From Tenacibaculum sp. 1_MG-2023 (GTDB lineage Bacteria > Bacteroidota > Bacteroidia > Flavobacteriales > Flavobacteriaceae): a stretch of DNA of 64,000 nt. The stretch's first letter is position 1; every line of letters begins with the position of its first letter. The notes beneath the pieces are model-generated. The model did not search any database and was not told where the DNA came from. It saw only the letters and a program-made list of their open reading frames with translations. Shown in pieces: positions 8,789 to 18,262 of the stretch. The translations under genes and the position numbers were made by a program. Location of the stretch: contig NZ_JAUORH010000004.1 in the NCBI RefSeq assembly GCF_030547425.1, positions 62,001-126,000 of the forward strand, in the 5' to 3' direction.

Positions 8789-9319
8789 TTATTTCACGGG
8801 TATTCTTGTTATAACTAACCAACCATCATCTTCTACCTTACATTTTACATTAATAACATCAAAAAAGTTTATCATTTTATCTCTAAGCTCATTATTTTTA
8901 AATTGTAAGCTAAGAATCTCTAAACCCTTTTCTAAATCATTAAGTACTTTTCCAAAAGTAAACTTTTCATTTCCTCTATAATTTAACTTTAAAAAATTAT
9001 ATACATCACCTTCATTTACATATTTTCTTTTTATAATACCTTTAGCAATACTATCTACTGTTCTTTTTTTAGAGTTTCTTTTTCGTAATTCTGATGGTAC
9101 ATCCATGTAATGAACTCTTCTAAACTCTTTGGTTTCTTTATTGACCCTTATTGGACCGTATCCTCCCACTTTTCCATACCTGTCATCAAAGTCTATCCCT
9201 CTTAATTTTTCTAATTTCGTAAATACATAGATATAGGTTTCATCTTCAAAGGTTTTATAAATATATTTACCTTCTTCAGTGATGTCTTTTAATAATATTT
9301 CTAACGCTTCAATTGTCAT
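8789..9319 (-). CDS. Immunity-like protein, tandem copy 4 (intact)
   Basis: The protein has 176 aa and no signal peptide, so it is cytoplasmic. The N-terminal half carries KVGGYGPIRVNKETKEF (about residues 49-65), a pattern like the Imm35/YrhB immunity family; the C-terminal half ends CKVEDDGWLVITRIPVK. It is clearly paralogous to the three upstream copies, all of which start MTIE and are separated by 9 bases with the same AGAGGTAAT-like spacer. It is 16 bases before the second toxin cassette. The Imm35 assignment rests on a short motif and is tentative; the immunity role is inferred from the array position after a toxin. Confidence 0.68.
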   Translation of the reverse strand: MTIEALEILLKDITEEGKYIYKTFEDETYIYVFTKLEKLRGIDFDDRYGKVGGYGPIRVNKETKEFRRVHYMDVPSELRKRNSKKRTVDSIAKGIIKRKYVNEGDVYNFLKLNYRGNEKFTFGKVLNDLEKGLEILSLQFKNNELRDKMINFFDVINVKCKVEDDGWLVITRIPVK

Positions 9320-9328
9320 ATTACCTCT

Positions 9329-9871
9329 TTAAGACTGCTTTGGAACTCTTGTTATAAATAACCAACCATCATCCGTTAGCTCACACTCAACATTTATAAC
9401 TTCAAGAAAAGATATTAGTTAATCTCTTATTTCATAATCCTTAAACTGTAAAGTTATAGTATCTGTAGTCTCTCTTTTCAAATCTTCTAAAACTTTATCA
9501 AAATTAAATTTTGAATCATCCTTTTCTTTAAATTTAATTTTACAAAAATTATACGTATCGTTAAAATTCACATACTGCCTTTTTACAATGCCCTTTGCAA
9601 TACTATCAATAGTAGGTTCAACATAATCCTTTTCAAAAAAATGAGAAGGAATGTCCCTATTAGACCCCCTCTTAAACTCTTTATTTTTTTTATTTACTCT
9701 TATTGAACCAGGGCCTCCAACTTTTCCATACCTGTCATCAAAGTCTATCCCTCTTAATTTTTCTAATTTTGTAAATGCATAAATGTAGGTTTCATCTTCG
9801 TAGGTATCGTATATGTATTCCCCCTTTGGAATCGTATCTTTCAGTAATACTTCTAACGCTTCAATTGTCAT
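9329..9871 (-). pseudogene. Immunity-like protein, tandem copy 3, in-frame stop
   Basis: The reading frame starts at MTIEALEVLLKD and runs 150 codons to a TAA at 9419-9421. The same frame then goes on for 29 more codons with full similarity to the paralogs (LISFLEVINVECELTDDGWLFITRVPKQS) to a second TAA at 9329. In the intact copies the position of the first stop is a Lys codon (RDK), so one base change, AAA to TAA, explains it. A 150-aa truncated product may still be made. The lost part includes the strongly conserved DGWL-ITR-P motif. Confidence 0.75.
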
Positions 9872-9880
9872 ATTACCTCT

Positions 9881-10401
9881 TTAAGACTGCTCCGGGACTC
9901 TTGTTATGACTAACCAACCGTTATCCTCTACCTCACATTTTACATTTAGGTCTTCTAAAAACGCTTTTAACTTGTCTCGTATTTCTTCTATTCTAAAATG
10001 AGCTCGTATTTTTTCTCTATCTCTTTTATAATCATAAAATACTCTTCCAAAGTTAAAATACTTTTCTCTTTCTCCTTCATAAACTAATTCAACAAAATAT
10101 AACATATCATGTTCGTTAACATATTGTCTTTTTACAATACCTACAGCTATACTTTCTTTAGTTGGCTTAGGATCATTTTCAAATATTTCTGGTGGAATAT
10201 CTAAATAATAACTTTTTCAAACTCTTTTTTTTCCATATTATATCTAATAATTCCTGGACCTCCTGTCATTGCTTTTCTATCATCTACACTATCATCTTTT
10301 TTACCTAATATATATACATATATATCATGTGTATACGCTTTATAAGGTGAGTCATCTCCTGTATAGTCAAATATTAATTTTCTCAACTCTTCAATGGTCA
10401 T
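9881..10401 (-). pseudogene. Immunity-like protein, tandem copy 2, frameshifted
   Basis: The 5' frame (MTIEELRKLIFDYTGDDSPYKAY..., 66 codons) stops at 10201. The adjacent frame is open across the break (YLDIPPEIFEND, then SIAVGIVKRQYVNEHDMLYF) and continues to the normal end, DNGWLVITRVPEQS, at 9881. A single-base indel near 10195-10210, in a run of ATTATT, separates the halves. This copy is also the most divergent at its N-terminus. The 74-codon ORF that begins at the internal ATG at 10105 is simply its 3' half. Confidence 0.75.
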
Positions 10402-10410
10402 ATTATTTCT

Positions 10411-10950
10411 TTAAGACTGCTCCGGGACTCTTGTTATGACTAACCAACCATCATGTTCTATCTTACATTTTACATTAAGAACTTCTAAAAAGGAAATAAA
10501 CTTATCTCTTAGTTCTTCTATTTTAAAATTAGCTTTAATGAATTCTTTTTCAAACTTATAATCATAAAATACATTCCCATAATCAAAATACTCCTCTCTC
10601 TCTCCTTTATAATAGATTTCAACAAAACTTAACATATCCCCTTTATTTACATATTTTCTTTTTATAATACCTTTAGCAATACTATCAATCGTAGGTTCAA
10701 CATAATGTTTTTTATGCAATTCCGAAGGCACATCCATAAAATGAATTCTTTTGAACTCTTTAGTTTGTTTATCCACTAATATTGGTCCTAGTCCCCCTAC
10801 GATTGCATATCTATCATCATAATCTATCCCTTTTAATGTCTTTAATTTAGTAAACACATATATATAATCCTTATCCTCATATGTCTTATAAATATATTTA
10901 CCTTCTTCAATGATATCTTTTAATAATATTTCTAATTTCTCAATGGTCAT
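10411..10950 (-). CDS. Immunity-like protein, tandem copy 1 (intact)
   Basis: It has 179 aa from the ATG at 10950, which matches the MTIE start of the other copies; an in-frame ATG at 10956 would add Met-Ile. It contains IVGGLGPILVDKQTKEF and ends HDGWLVITRVPEQS. It follows the 1975-aa toxin-like protein by 13 bases and so is the first candidate immunity gene for that protein. Like its paralogs it is cytoplasmic, with alternating acidic and aromatic residues. Family assignment to Imm35-like is tentative. Confidence 0.7.
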   Translation of the reverse strand: MTIEKLEILLKDIIEEGKYIYKTYEDKDYIYVFTKLKTLKGIDYDDRYAIVGGLGPILVDKQTKEFKRIHFMDVPSELHKKHYVEPTIDSIAKGIIKRKYVNKGDMLSFVEIYYKGEREEYFDYGNVFYDYKFEKEFIKANFKIEELRDKFISFLEVLNVKCKIEHDGWLVITRVPEQS

Positions 10951-10963
10951 AATCAAAACTTAT

Positions 10964-13900
10964 TTATTTACATATTACACGTTTTGCACCTTGCAGGTTT
11001 GCTATTTTGGTTCTAATACTTACGGGTATATTTGGACTTCTTTCCATGGTTTCCCATACCTTAAATAAAAGTGGATCTTTATTAAACTCTGATAATATTT
11101 CTACTTTATTATCAAACTCTCTTACAAATTGCTGTAATTTTGTATATGGTAATCCTTCTAAAGTATTAAGAAGCTCTTTGGGGATGTTTTCTACCCATGC
11201 ATGTACCTCTTTAGGTAAATCTCTTTTTAAAATATTTCTAGATATATATGTATGGTCTTTATATAAGATTTCAAATATTTCAGTAGAAATAAAATATTTA
11301 TTTATAGTATTCTTATCATACCTTGCTCCGTTTTGTATATCGATAATTTCCCATTCCCTATTTGCCATTCTCCTTGCATTAAAAGCATGGTGTGAAGCAA
11401 ATTCTTCTATCTCAGACTTTCTTATAGATCCTATAAGGATAACACTTTCTTGATGAATACCATTTAATTTCGTTATCAAATCATCAAAATTAAATGCTGT
11501 GCTAGTTTTTACATTATCAAACCCAAATACATCATAAATTAATTTATTAATCTCTTCAGGAGCAACACCTGCATGGTACTTTTTGGTTATTTCTTCAATA
11601 ACTTCATTCGTACCTTTTGTAAATTCATTTTGATATTTAATAGCACAGGTAAAACAATTGTGATTAAGTTTATTAGGATTATGAATATCTCTCAACGCCA
11701 GTAACTCATCTACCTGTAGTTTTATAATGTCTTCTCTAAGTCCTCCAACTAAACTAAGGTATATTTCACCATCATCAAGGTTTTTAACAACACTTATGTT
11801 CTTAATTCCTTTAGAACCCGCAGCAGTTTCTACTAACACGTTTTTAATGGTAGCTAGCTCTTCTGTATTTTTAATAGTACTTGGTAACCATTTAGAGGAT
11901 TCTACAAGAACAATTTCTTTGTTTTCATTTAATAAAACCTTACCTAATCCGGTTAACTTATTATTATAATCAATTGCCAATGTAGGATTATAAGGTGTGC
12001 TTGTAGGCTTTACTTTAATTGCAAAAGAATTGGGTGTTTTAAATATAGTATTAAGCTCCAGTTTAAGCTCTACTAATTTTCTATAAATAATACGTTTACT
12101 TAAAGTAAGTACTTCAGACTCTTTTTTTATAGCTAACGCTAAATCATCCAATTTAAAAATTACATCTAATTTTTGCTCTGCACTTAATTTCTTAAATTCT
12201 TGTATAAAATTTGATTTATTTTTAAAATCAAAAACCAGTTTACGTAAAAACTTAGCATCACCAACCTCAGTGGTAGTGTATTTAAACAATGCTTTACCTC
12301 CTTTTCCTATCGAAGTTGCTAAAGCTGGTAGGTGTCGTAAATTATAAATACCATAAATACCTGTCCAAACATTAAAAAACTTTTCATTTCCTAATAAACT
12401 TTCATTATCTACATTATTTGCAATAGTAAAAACAATATCTGCTGTAGCTAAAGTAGCATCTATTGTTAGAAGTATTGATGATGCTCCTCCTGTTAATGGT
12501 ATTGCAGCAACAGCCATTACTTCAGTAAATACTCGTAAAAAAGCTTCATTGTTTTTACCGTTAACGTTCGTAGCCAACCAATGAACAAAGATTCTAGGTA
12601 CTAATATTTTTTGTTCCTTAAATACTTTACCTCCTATTTTAAAATCATGACGAATATCCATAACGACATAATCATATGGAGAGTATGTATTTTTAAACGC
12701 TATACCTGTTATGCTTCCTCCTGGTTTAGTTCCTGTACTAACTGTTATATTAACTAAACCTCCTTTTAAAGAAGTTTCCATTTTATATGGCAAACTATTA
12801 GGTTCTGCAAAACCAAACATATTGTTCATTGCTGTAGGAACTACATTGAGTTTGCTATAATTTTCATAATTGAAAGGAATTTCATTCCATGATTTAGCTT
12901 TATTAACCATTTCTTTATAAAGCTCTTTTGGACTTCTAGCAATAAGCCATTTAGAGATGTAACTAACAATGTCTTCAAATTGTGGATTATTATTATCCGC
13001 CCAATCATTAGTTATATTAACTATTTTAGTTAATAGCTTATAATTTTCAATTTTTAATATATCTAGAATTTTTTGTTCTCTTTCATCATTACCATCTGCT
13101 AATTTGAAAATTTTTAACAGTAGGTTTTCTGTTTCATTCCCCCAATCATCTCTTTCAGAAAGTGCTTTTAAAACTAATGTTAGATTATCGAAACCTAGCT
13201 TTTCAAAAAAGCAGTCCCAATTATCAGAAGAAACACTTTCATAATTAATATCCATTATTGATCTAAATGTTTCTATAATGTCATCATGATCAGCTTCTTT
13301 TAGCATTTCAAAATTACTTACTTGATCAGCTACAATTGGATAGTAATTTAAATTATATTTTTTCCAATGATTAATTAAACTTTTAGCATTATAAATGTTA
13401 CTATTCTCTTCATGACTATCTTCAAACATATCAGAAGTATATGTAGAGGTAGCTCCTGATTTTGTAATTCTCATATGAGTTTTTACAATTAACTTTAATA
13501 ATTGACCAGGAACTCCAGTTTTAAAACATCCTTTTAAAACATTATATTTCTCTAACTGAGTCGCATGGACAAAAACATAAGCATCATTATCATAAAACTC
13601 CTTCCCATCAAAACCAGCTTTGTATATATTATCAATTATGAACTGCTGAACTTCTTCACTTAAAGCAGGATCGAACTTTGGTGCAGAAATTTCATTAAAC
13701 TTAACAACATCTTTCAATCTTTGAGATAGGAAATCATATTCTTGATAATCTCCTTCAGCTGTATAATTCTCTCCACCATTTTCAGGCGTTATAGAAAGTT
13801 GTCCTACTTTGAATATTATAGCTCCATTAGCTACAGCAGGAAAACCGACAATTGCTTTAGTTATAGATTTCTTCGTTAATACGTCTTTATAGGTATTGTC

Positions 13901-16891
13901 TAAGCTCGACATGTAACCCATAAACTTTTTCGATTTACACTTCCATGCAGCGGTGTAACGTTTGTCTTTGTAAACAAAACTAGTTAAAGTACCAAAAGGC
14001 TTTATTCTAAATGGATTTTCAGTATCTACTTCACATTTTTCAGAATCTCCTGTACTAAAAATAACTTCCGTAATATTTCCTGGTACAGTAATTGGTTTTC
14101 CTGACCTAGCAATAAACGTTAATGAACCATCTGGATTGGCAAACTCTTTTAATTCACTAATATCTGTAACTGTAACTTGTTGCCCCTCTTCATCCTTATC
14201 AAAAACTCCGACACGTAATTTAGGGTTGTGTATGGTTTGCCAGTGTACAAAAGGAAGTTTAGTACCATCTTTATAATCAAGTAACCAATTGGTAGCTTTT
14301 TGTGCATATTGGTAACTCTGTGAAGAGAACGGGTGCTTTAATTGGAAAGCTCCATGTCCTAACTCGTGAGCAGCAAGCCCCCCAACCCCCGAAGGGGGAG
14401 CATTAGCTGTGTATATGTATCCAAATTGTCTGCCGAGTGGCATTAATCCTTTCTCGTTAGCAGAAGAAGGTGTTTTGTCTGTTACAATCAAATAGTAAGC
14501 ATCTTGCTGGTATTGTGGATGCTGCTTTAGCTTATTATTTATTTGACGTTGTTGTTCGGTATATTGTGCTGCAAAACCACTTTCTCCACTTTGTATGGTT
14601 CCATTTGGAGTTAAAGCTTCTAAATCGTTTTTAAAATCGTTAATTTCAGTAATGGTAAGGTTTACCATTGCTTGTTTATATATGTTTTGTAACGATTCTT
14701 TTATTGTACCTATGTTAGTATTAGAAGTATTAACCACTACTACTTTTATGTTTTTAGGTGCTGCTTGGTATTGTATAAATGCACCTGCAACCTCATATTT
14801 AGTTCCTTGTTTTACTAAAGCTTGGGTTTCTATTTCAGCATCGTCAAAAATTCCTTTTAATTGTAAGGTATAAGAAGTAGCTGTACTATCTATTTTTGTA
14901 ATAGCTACTCCTTCTTTTGTTTTAAAAACAATGTCTTGAGGTTTAATTTTGCTATCTGTAATCGCTACATTCGCTACAATAGTTTCAGTATCGTTTTTTG
15001 CAACAGCTTTGTAGGGTACATAATAATTGTTCCCTAATTTTTTATATAAATCTTTCGTAGCACTATAGTTACTTTCGTAGCTATCAAACCCATATTTACT
15101 ATTGGATGCCTTTTTAAAGGTTACTATTACTCCTTTGGCTGATATCGCAGTAGCTTGACCATTGTTATTAACACCATTCGTATTTTTTGGAGTACTCGCT
15201 CCTCCTTCTGCTTGTGTTCCTTGTGGAGTTACATTACCTTCTTCATCAACCGCCCAAACTTGTCCGTTACTATCCGTTATTACAATATCTTCACCCCCCG
15301 GTAATTCTACTACTTCTCCGTTTTCTCCTATAACTAATATGTCTCCATTCGGATCTATCTGTACATCTGAAACTGGAAAATCTACCTCGGTTGATTCAGA
15401 GTTTCCAGTTCCCCCTTGAGTCCAATCGTTGGTGTCTCCCATGTCCCCCCAAGTTGGGTCGTAGGTCGTTTTTACCACACCTTCTATCAATTGATAATCG
15501 GTATTGATACTTATAGCATCAAAGGTTACCGCTATTTTAGTGTCCCCTAAATAAGGAACTACAATGTACCCTACTCCTGTAAAGGTTCCGTTTCCTCCTT
15601 GTATCTGTTTCACAGTTACAGGGAAATCACCTGCGGTAAAGGTTTCATTGATTCCTATATTTTTTAGTGGATCGTTATTATCAATTTGTATTTCAGGAAT
15701 AATTCCGCAGTTATAACTACTCCCCATTTCGTCTTTTGCAGGCATGGTAAACTGACTCATATGACTGTACGAATAGTTTTGGTCAAAATCTGTCAGTTCA
15801 TTACAAGTACCTCCTACTCGAAACATATACGTTTTTCCTGCTCGTAAATTACTTATTTGTGCTTGTGTGTTATAGGTATATACTTCAAACCATTCAGCAT
15901 CGGGTATATCTGCTCTTTTATATTGTACATGGTATTTTTTATGGTCTGGGTGTCCTTGCCAAGTAAGTTTAACTCTATCTTTGGCTACTACTTCTGACAA
16001 TACAAAAGTTGGTGGATAACAGGCATTGGTATAGGTAAAGTAATAAATTTCGCTATAACCATCATTTTTAAAAATCGAGTTTTCACTAACTCCTGTAGTA
16101 GATTTGGCTTTTACTCGCCAACCATATCTTCTATTAGGTAATAAGGTAGGTTTCCCTATATTATATAATAATGTTGTTGTATAGGTAGTTTCTGAATAAT
16201 AATTAGGTGATGCTAAAAAAGCTGCTTGCGGATTTACTTGCGTATCCCATAATTCTCGTAATTCAAACTCGTAGGATACATTGGTAGCGTTCGTATGTCT
16301 TGGCGTCCACTGAAAAATAATATTCATAGGATCTTGCGCCACAATTTGATCTCCTTTATAAGGTAAATTTAAAAACGGTGGATCGTTTAGTACTAAATAC
16401 ACATTAGAACAACCCGCTGTAGGATGATTTAATTGTTGATTTGTATACGCTTCATACACTTCCCAACAAAAAGAATACATTCCTTCTGGTAAAGGTTTGT
16501 TATACTGTTGAGGCGAAATGCCTATTAAATTATTAGGTTGAAAATAAGCCGCTAAATCGATATTTGTAAACTGCTGTAGTACTCCCCCATTCAAAATCAC
16601 TTGTGAAGCTCCCGCTACAAAATCTGTTGACTGGATATCAAAACCATTCCCTTTGATATGTAGTTTTAATCGTACTTGTTTATTACTGGCTACAACATCA
16701 GTTAATAGTAAGTTTAAACGAAACTTAACATCGCTTGCCGTTGCATAATCACTTAATTTTGTTGAATAGGGTGGAATAATGGTTTGCGTTACTTGTACTG
16801 GATAACGTTGCGCATATGCTCCTACAACTATAAGTAAGCAATAAAAAAACAATGATTGTTTTAATCTATATTTTAATTTCGATACATTCAT
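10964..16891 (-). CDS. TANFOR/FN3 polymorphic toxin with zincin and papain-like motifs
   Basis: It has 1975 aa from the ATG at 16891, one base after the upstream stop; an in-frame ATG at 16921 would overlap that gene. Order of parts: signal peptide (ending VVGAYAQ); TANFOR domain and FN3 modules (about 20-390); Gly/Asp-rich region; a zincin motif AAHELGHGAF with HELGH at 842-846; a long middle region with a hydrophobic patch (MAVAAIPLTGGASSILLTIDA); and a C-terminal domain with NCFTCA (Cys1746, Cys1749), SHHAFNARR (His1834, His1835) and EIIDIQNG (Asp1851, Gln1853). The Cys-His-Asp order and spacing fit papain-fold Tox-PL/deamidase toxins. After it comes a pretoxin-like linker (VWETMERSPNIPVSIRTKI) and then the stop. 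There is no T9SS tail of its own. Confidence 0.85.
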   Translation of the reverse strand: MNVSKLKYRLKQSLFFYCLLIVVGAYAQRYPVQVTQTIIPPYSTKLSDYATASDVKFRLNLLLTDVVASNKQVRLKLHIKGNGFDIQSTDFVAGASQVILNGGVLQQFTNIDLAAYFQPNNLIGISPQQYNKPLPEGMYSFCWEVYEAYTNQQLNHPTAGCSNVYLVLNDPPFLNLPYKGDQIVAQDPMNIIFQWTPRHTNATNVSYEFELRELWDTQVNPQAAFLASPNYYSETTYTTTLLYNIGKPTLLPNRRYGWRVKAKSTTGVSENSIFKNDGYSEIYYFTYTNACYPPTFVLSEVVAKDRVKLTWQGHPDHKKYHVQYKRADIPDAEWFEVYTYNTQAQISNLRAGKTYMFRVGGTCNELTDFDQNYSYSHMSQFTMPAKDEMGSSYNCGIIPEIQIDNNDPLKNIGINETFTAGDFPVTVKQIQGGNGTFTGVGYIVVPYLGDTKIAVTFDAISINTDYQLIEGVVKTTYDPTWGDMGDTNDWTQGGTGNSESTEVDFPVSDVQIDPNGDILVIGENGEVVELPGGEDIVITDSNGQVWAVDEEGNVTPQGTQAEGGASTPKNTNGVNNNGQATAISAKGVIVTFKKASNSKYGFDSYESNYSATKDLYKKLGNNYYVPYKAVAKNDTETIVANVAITDSKIKPQDIVFKTKEGVAITKIDSTATSYTLQLKGIFDDAEIETQALVKQGTKYEVAGAFIQYQAAPKNIKVVVVNTSNTNIGTIKESLQNIYKQAMVNLTITEINDFKNDLEALTPNGTIQSGESGFAAQYTEQQRQINNKLKQHPQYQQDAYYLIVTDKTPSSANEKGLMPLGRQFGYIYTANAPPSGVGGLAAHELGHGAFQLKHPFSSQSYQYAQKATNWLLDYKDGTKLPFVHWQTIHNPKLRVGVFDKDEEGQQVTVTDISELKEFANPDGSLTFIARSGKPITVPGNITEVIFSTGDSEKCEVDTENPFRIKPFGTLTSFVYKDKRYTAAWKCKSKKFMGYMSSLDNTYKDVLTKKSITKAIVGFPAVANGAIIFKVGQLSITPENGGENYTAEGDYQEYDFLSQRLKDVVKFNEISAPKFDPALSEEVQQFIIDNIYKAGFDGKEFYDNDAYVFVHATQLEKYNVLKGCFKTGVPGQLLKLIVKTHMRITKSGATSTYTSDMFEDSHEENSNIYNAKSLINHWKKYNLNYYPIVADQVSNFEMLKEADHDDIIETFRSIMDINYESVSSDNWDCFFEKLGFDNLTLVLKALSERDDWGNETENLLLKIFKLADGNDEREQKILDILKIENYKLLTKIVNITNDWADNNNPQFEDIVSYISKWLIARSPKELYKEMVNKAKSWNEIPFNYENYSKLNVVPTAMNNMFGFAEPNSLPYKMETSLKGGLVNITVSTGTKPGGSITGIAFKNTYSPYDYVVMDIRHDFKIGGKVFKEQKILVPRIFVHWLATNVNGKNNEAFLRVFTEVMAVAAIPLTGGASSILLTIDATLATADIVFTIANNVDNESLLGNEKFFNVWTGIYGIYNLRHLPALATSIGKGGKALFKYTTTEVGDAKFLRKLVFDFKNKSNFIQEFKKLSAEQKLDVIFKLDDLALAIKKESEVLTLSKRIIYRKLVELKLELNTIFKTPNSFAIKVKPTSTPYNPTLAIDYNNKLTGLGKVLLNENKEIVLVESSKWLPSTIKNTEELATIKNVLVETAAGSKGIKNISVVKNLDDGEIYLSLVGGLREDIIKLQVDELLALRDIHNPNKLNHNCFTCAIKYQNEFTKGTNEVIEEITKKYHAGVAPEEINKLIYDVFGFDNVKTSTAFNFDDLITKLNGIHQESVILIGSIRKSEIEEFASHHAFNARRMANREWEIIDIQNGARYDKNTINKYFISTEIFEILYKDHTYISRNILKRDLPKEVHAWVENIPKELLNTLEGLPYTKLQQFVREFDNKVEILSEFNKDPLLFKVWETMERSPNIPVSIRTKIANLQGAKRVICK
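14377..14400 (-). repeat. GC-rich palindromic REP-like element inside the toxin ORF
   Basis: A 24-base, almost pure G/C stretch (plus strand GCCCCCCAACCCCCGAAGG then GGGAG) with a CCCCC-GAA-GGGGG hairpin core stands out in AT-rich DNA. It encodes APPSGVGGL in frame, just before the AAHELGH active-site motif. The form resembles C-run/G-run REP-like repeats often seen between flavobacterial genes. Here it is within a gene. Confidence 0.6.
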
Positions 16892-16892
16892 T

Positions 16893-18257
16893 CTAAGACA
16901 ATTTTTGAACTTTAATATCACAAAGGATGTACGAATTACTTCCGTTATCTACAAACTCCTTTATTTTTATAGCTCCTTTTCTTCCATCAACAGTTTGAAA
17001 CAGTACAATTCTTGGTTTCATAGTACTATCAAAATGTAATAATCCGTTTGGAGTTTCCGTAATTGTTATGGTTTGTAAAGGAGTGTCATTATTCATTGCA
17101 TCAAATTGAGCAACACTAAAACTTACCCCACAGCTACAACCTTCTTGAGAGTTAATTAATTTAGTTTGTTGTGCATTAGGTATTGATACAAAACCATTGG
17201 AACCTGCTTCGGTTGGTGACAGAAATTTATTATAGGTAAAACCATTACTAAGTCCCAGAAAAACGAGATCTATTTTGGACCCGTTTTCTGCAGTTACTTC
17301 ATTTGCAGTAACTGTTTTTCTTAATTCTGTTGAAAAAAAGGCTCCCACATTATTGTTACCATGGGCAGAGTTGATTCCTAACTTAACATCTGTAAATGTT
17401 CTTAAATTAGTATTTGGTTTAATCTGAATAGTTTTTATTGTTGTCTTTTCTGTCTTCCCATTAGAAGCAATCAACTTGATTGTATATGTCCCTATATTTT
17501 GAAAAGTAACCTCTGGATTCTCTTCTATACTTTTGCTAGGTGCTCCTCCTTCAAAAGTCCATTGATAACTTATGGCATCGGTTGTTTTATTCTGTAAGGT
17601 AATAGTTACTGGAGCTTGATAATCATCATCAAAAAAATCGACTTCCCAATCAAAATCTATATCTATACCTGGTAAAACTGTTATGGTTTCTTCTTTAGTT
17701 ATTGTTTCAAAACCGTTTGACACCGAGACTTGTATACGGTGTTCTCCTGGTTCTTCAAAAACTATATTTGTAGGATTTTTATCTGTTGACTTTACTGGTT
17801 TTCCTCCTTCAAAAGTCCATTCATACGTTAAGCTTTCTCCAACTGTATTATTTGTTAATTTAACTTCTACCGGTGGGTAATTACTTTTAATTATTTCTGT
17901 TGAAAACTGTATGTCTATTCCTTCTACAACTGTAATCTCTTTTGTTAAGGTTTCTTCCAAACCATCAACATTAGAGGCTTTTAATTTTATTGTGTATGTT
18001 CCTGCTTTCGTATATTCAATACCTCCTGGGTTTTTATCTGAAGAAGAAATTATTGTTGCTCCTTCAAAAGTCCATTCGTAAGTATCTGCTCCTTCAGTTT
18101 TGTTTCGAATACTTATTTGTACAGGTACTGATTCATCTTCATTAACAAAAGAAGTTTCAAAGTCCGCTTTTATAAAAATTGGGGTCTCTTTATAACATGC
18201 AGTCATCACAAAAATTACTGTTAGTAAAATATATGTATAGTTATAAGTTTTCTTCAT
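16893..18257 (-). CDS. Lipoprotein with three PKD domains
   Basis: 454 aa. The signal ends in a lipobox, VMTAC at residues 17-21, so it is probably anchored to the outer membrane. Three PKD repeats follow at about 30-112, 113-195 and 196-280, each with the Y-x-WTFEGG-x-P and NPGGIEYTKAGTYTIKLKASN-like strands. The last 170 residues are a separate domain with two adjacent Cys (QEGCSCGVSF) and ...FQTVDGRKGAIKIKEFV. The gene sits 5 bases after the SprB-repeat gene and 1 base before the toxin-like gene, so the three are made together. A surface scaffold or partner role is inferred. Confidence 0.85.
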   Translation of the reverse strand: MKKTYNYTYILLTVIFVMTACYKETPIFIKADFETSFVNEDESVPVQISIRNKTEGADTYEWTFEGATIISSSDKNPGGIEYTKAGTYTIKLKASNVDGLEETLTKEITVVEGIDIQFSTEIIKSNYPPVEVKLTNNTVGESLTYEWTFEGGKPVKSTDKNPTNIVFEEPGEHRIQVSVSNGFETITKEETITVLPGIDIDFDWEVDFFDDDYQAPVTITLQNKTTDAISYQWTFEGGAPSKSIEENPEVTFQNIGTYTIKLIASNGKTEKTTIKTIQIKPNTNLRTFTDVKLGINSAHGNNNVGAFFSTELRKTVTANEVTAENGSKIDLVFLGLSNGFTYNKFLSPTEAGSNGFVSIPNAQQTKLINSQEGCSCGVSFSVAQFDAMNNDTPLQTITITETPNGLLHFDSTMKPRIVLFQTVDGRKGAIKIKEFVDNGSNSYILCDIKVQKLS

Positions 18258-18262
18258 TCTTT

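Noticed and set aside
9881..10105. Separate 74-aa gene beginning MLYFVELVYEG
   Set aside because: It is the 3' half of frameshifted immunity copy 2; the frame is open upstream of its ATG with full similarity to the paralogs.
16892..16921. Upstream start of the large TANFOR gene at 16921
   Set aside because: It would overlap the PKD gene by 29 bases and place ten extra residues before a good signal peptide; the ATG at 16891 fits better.
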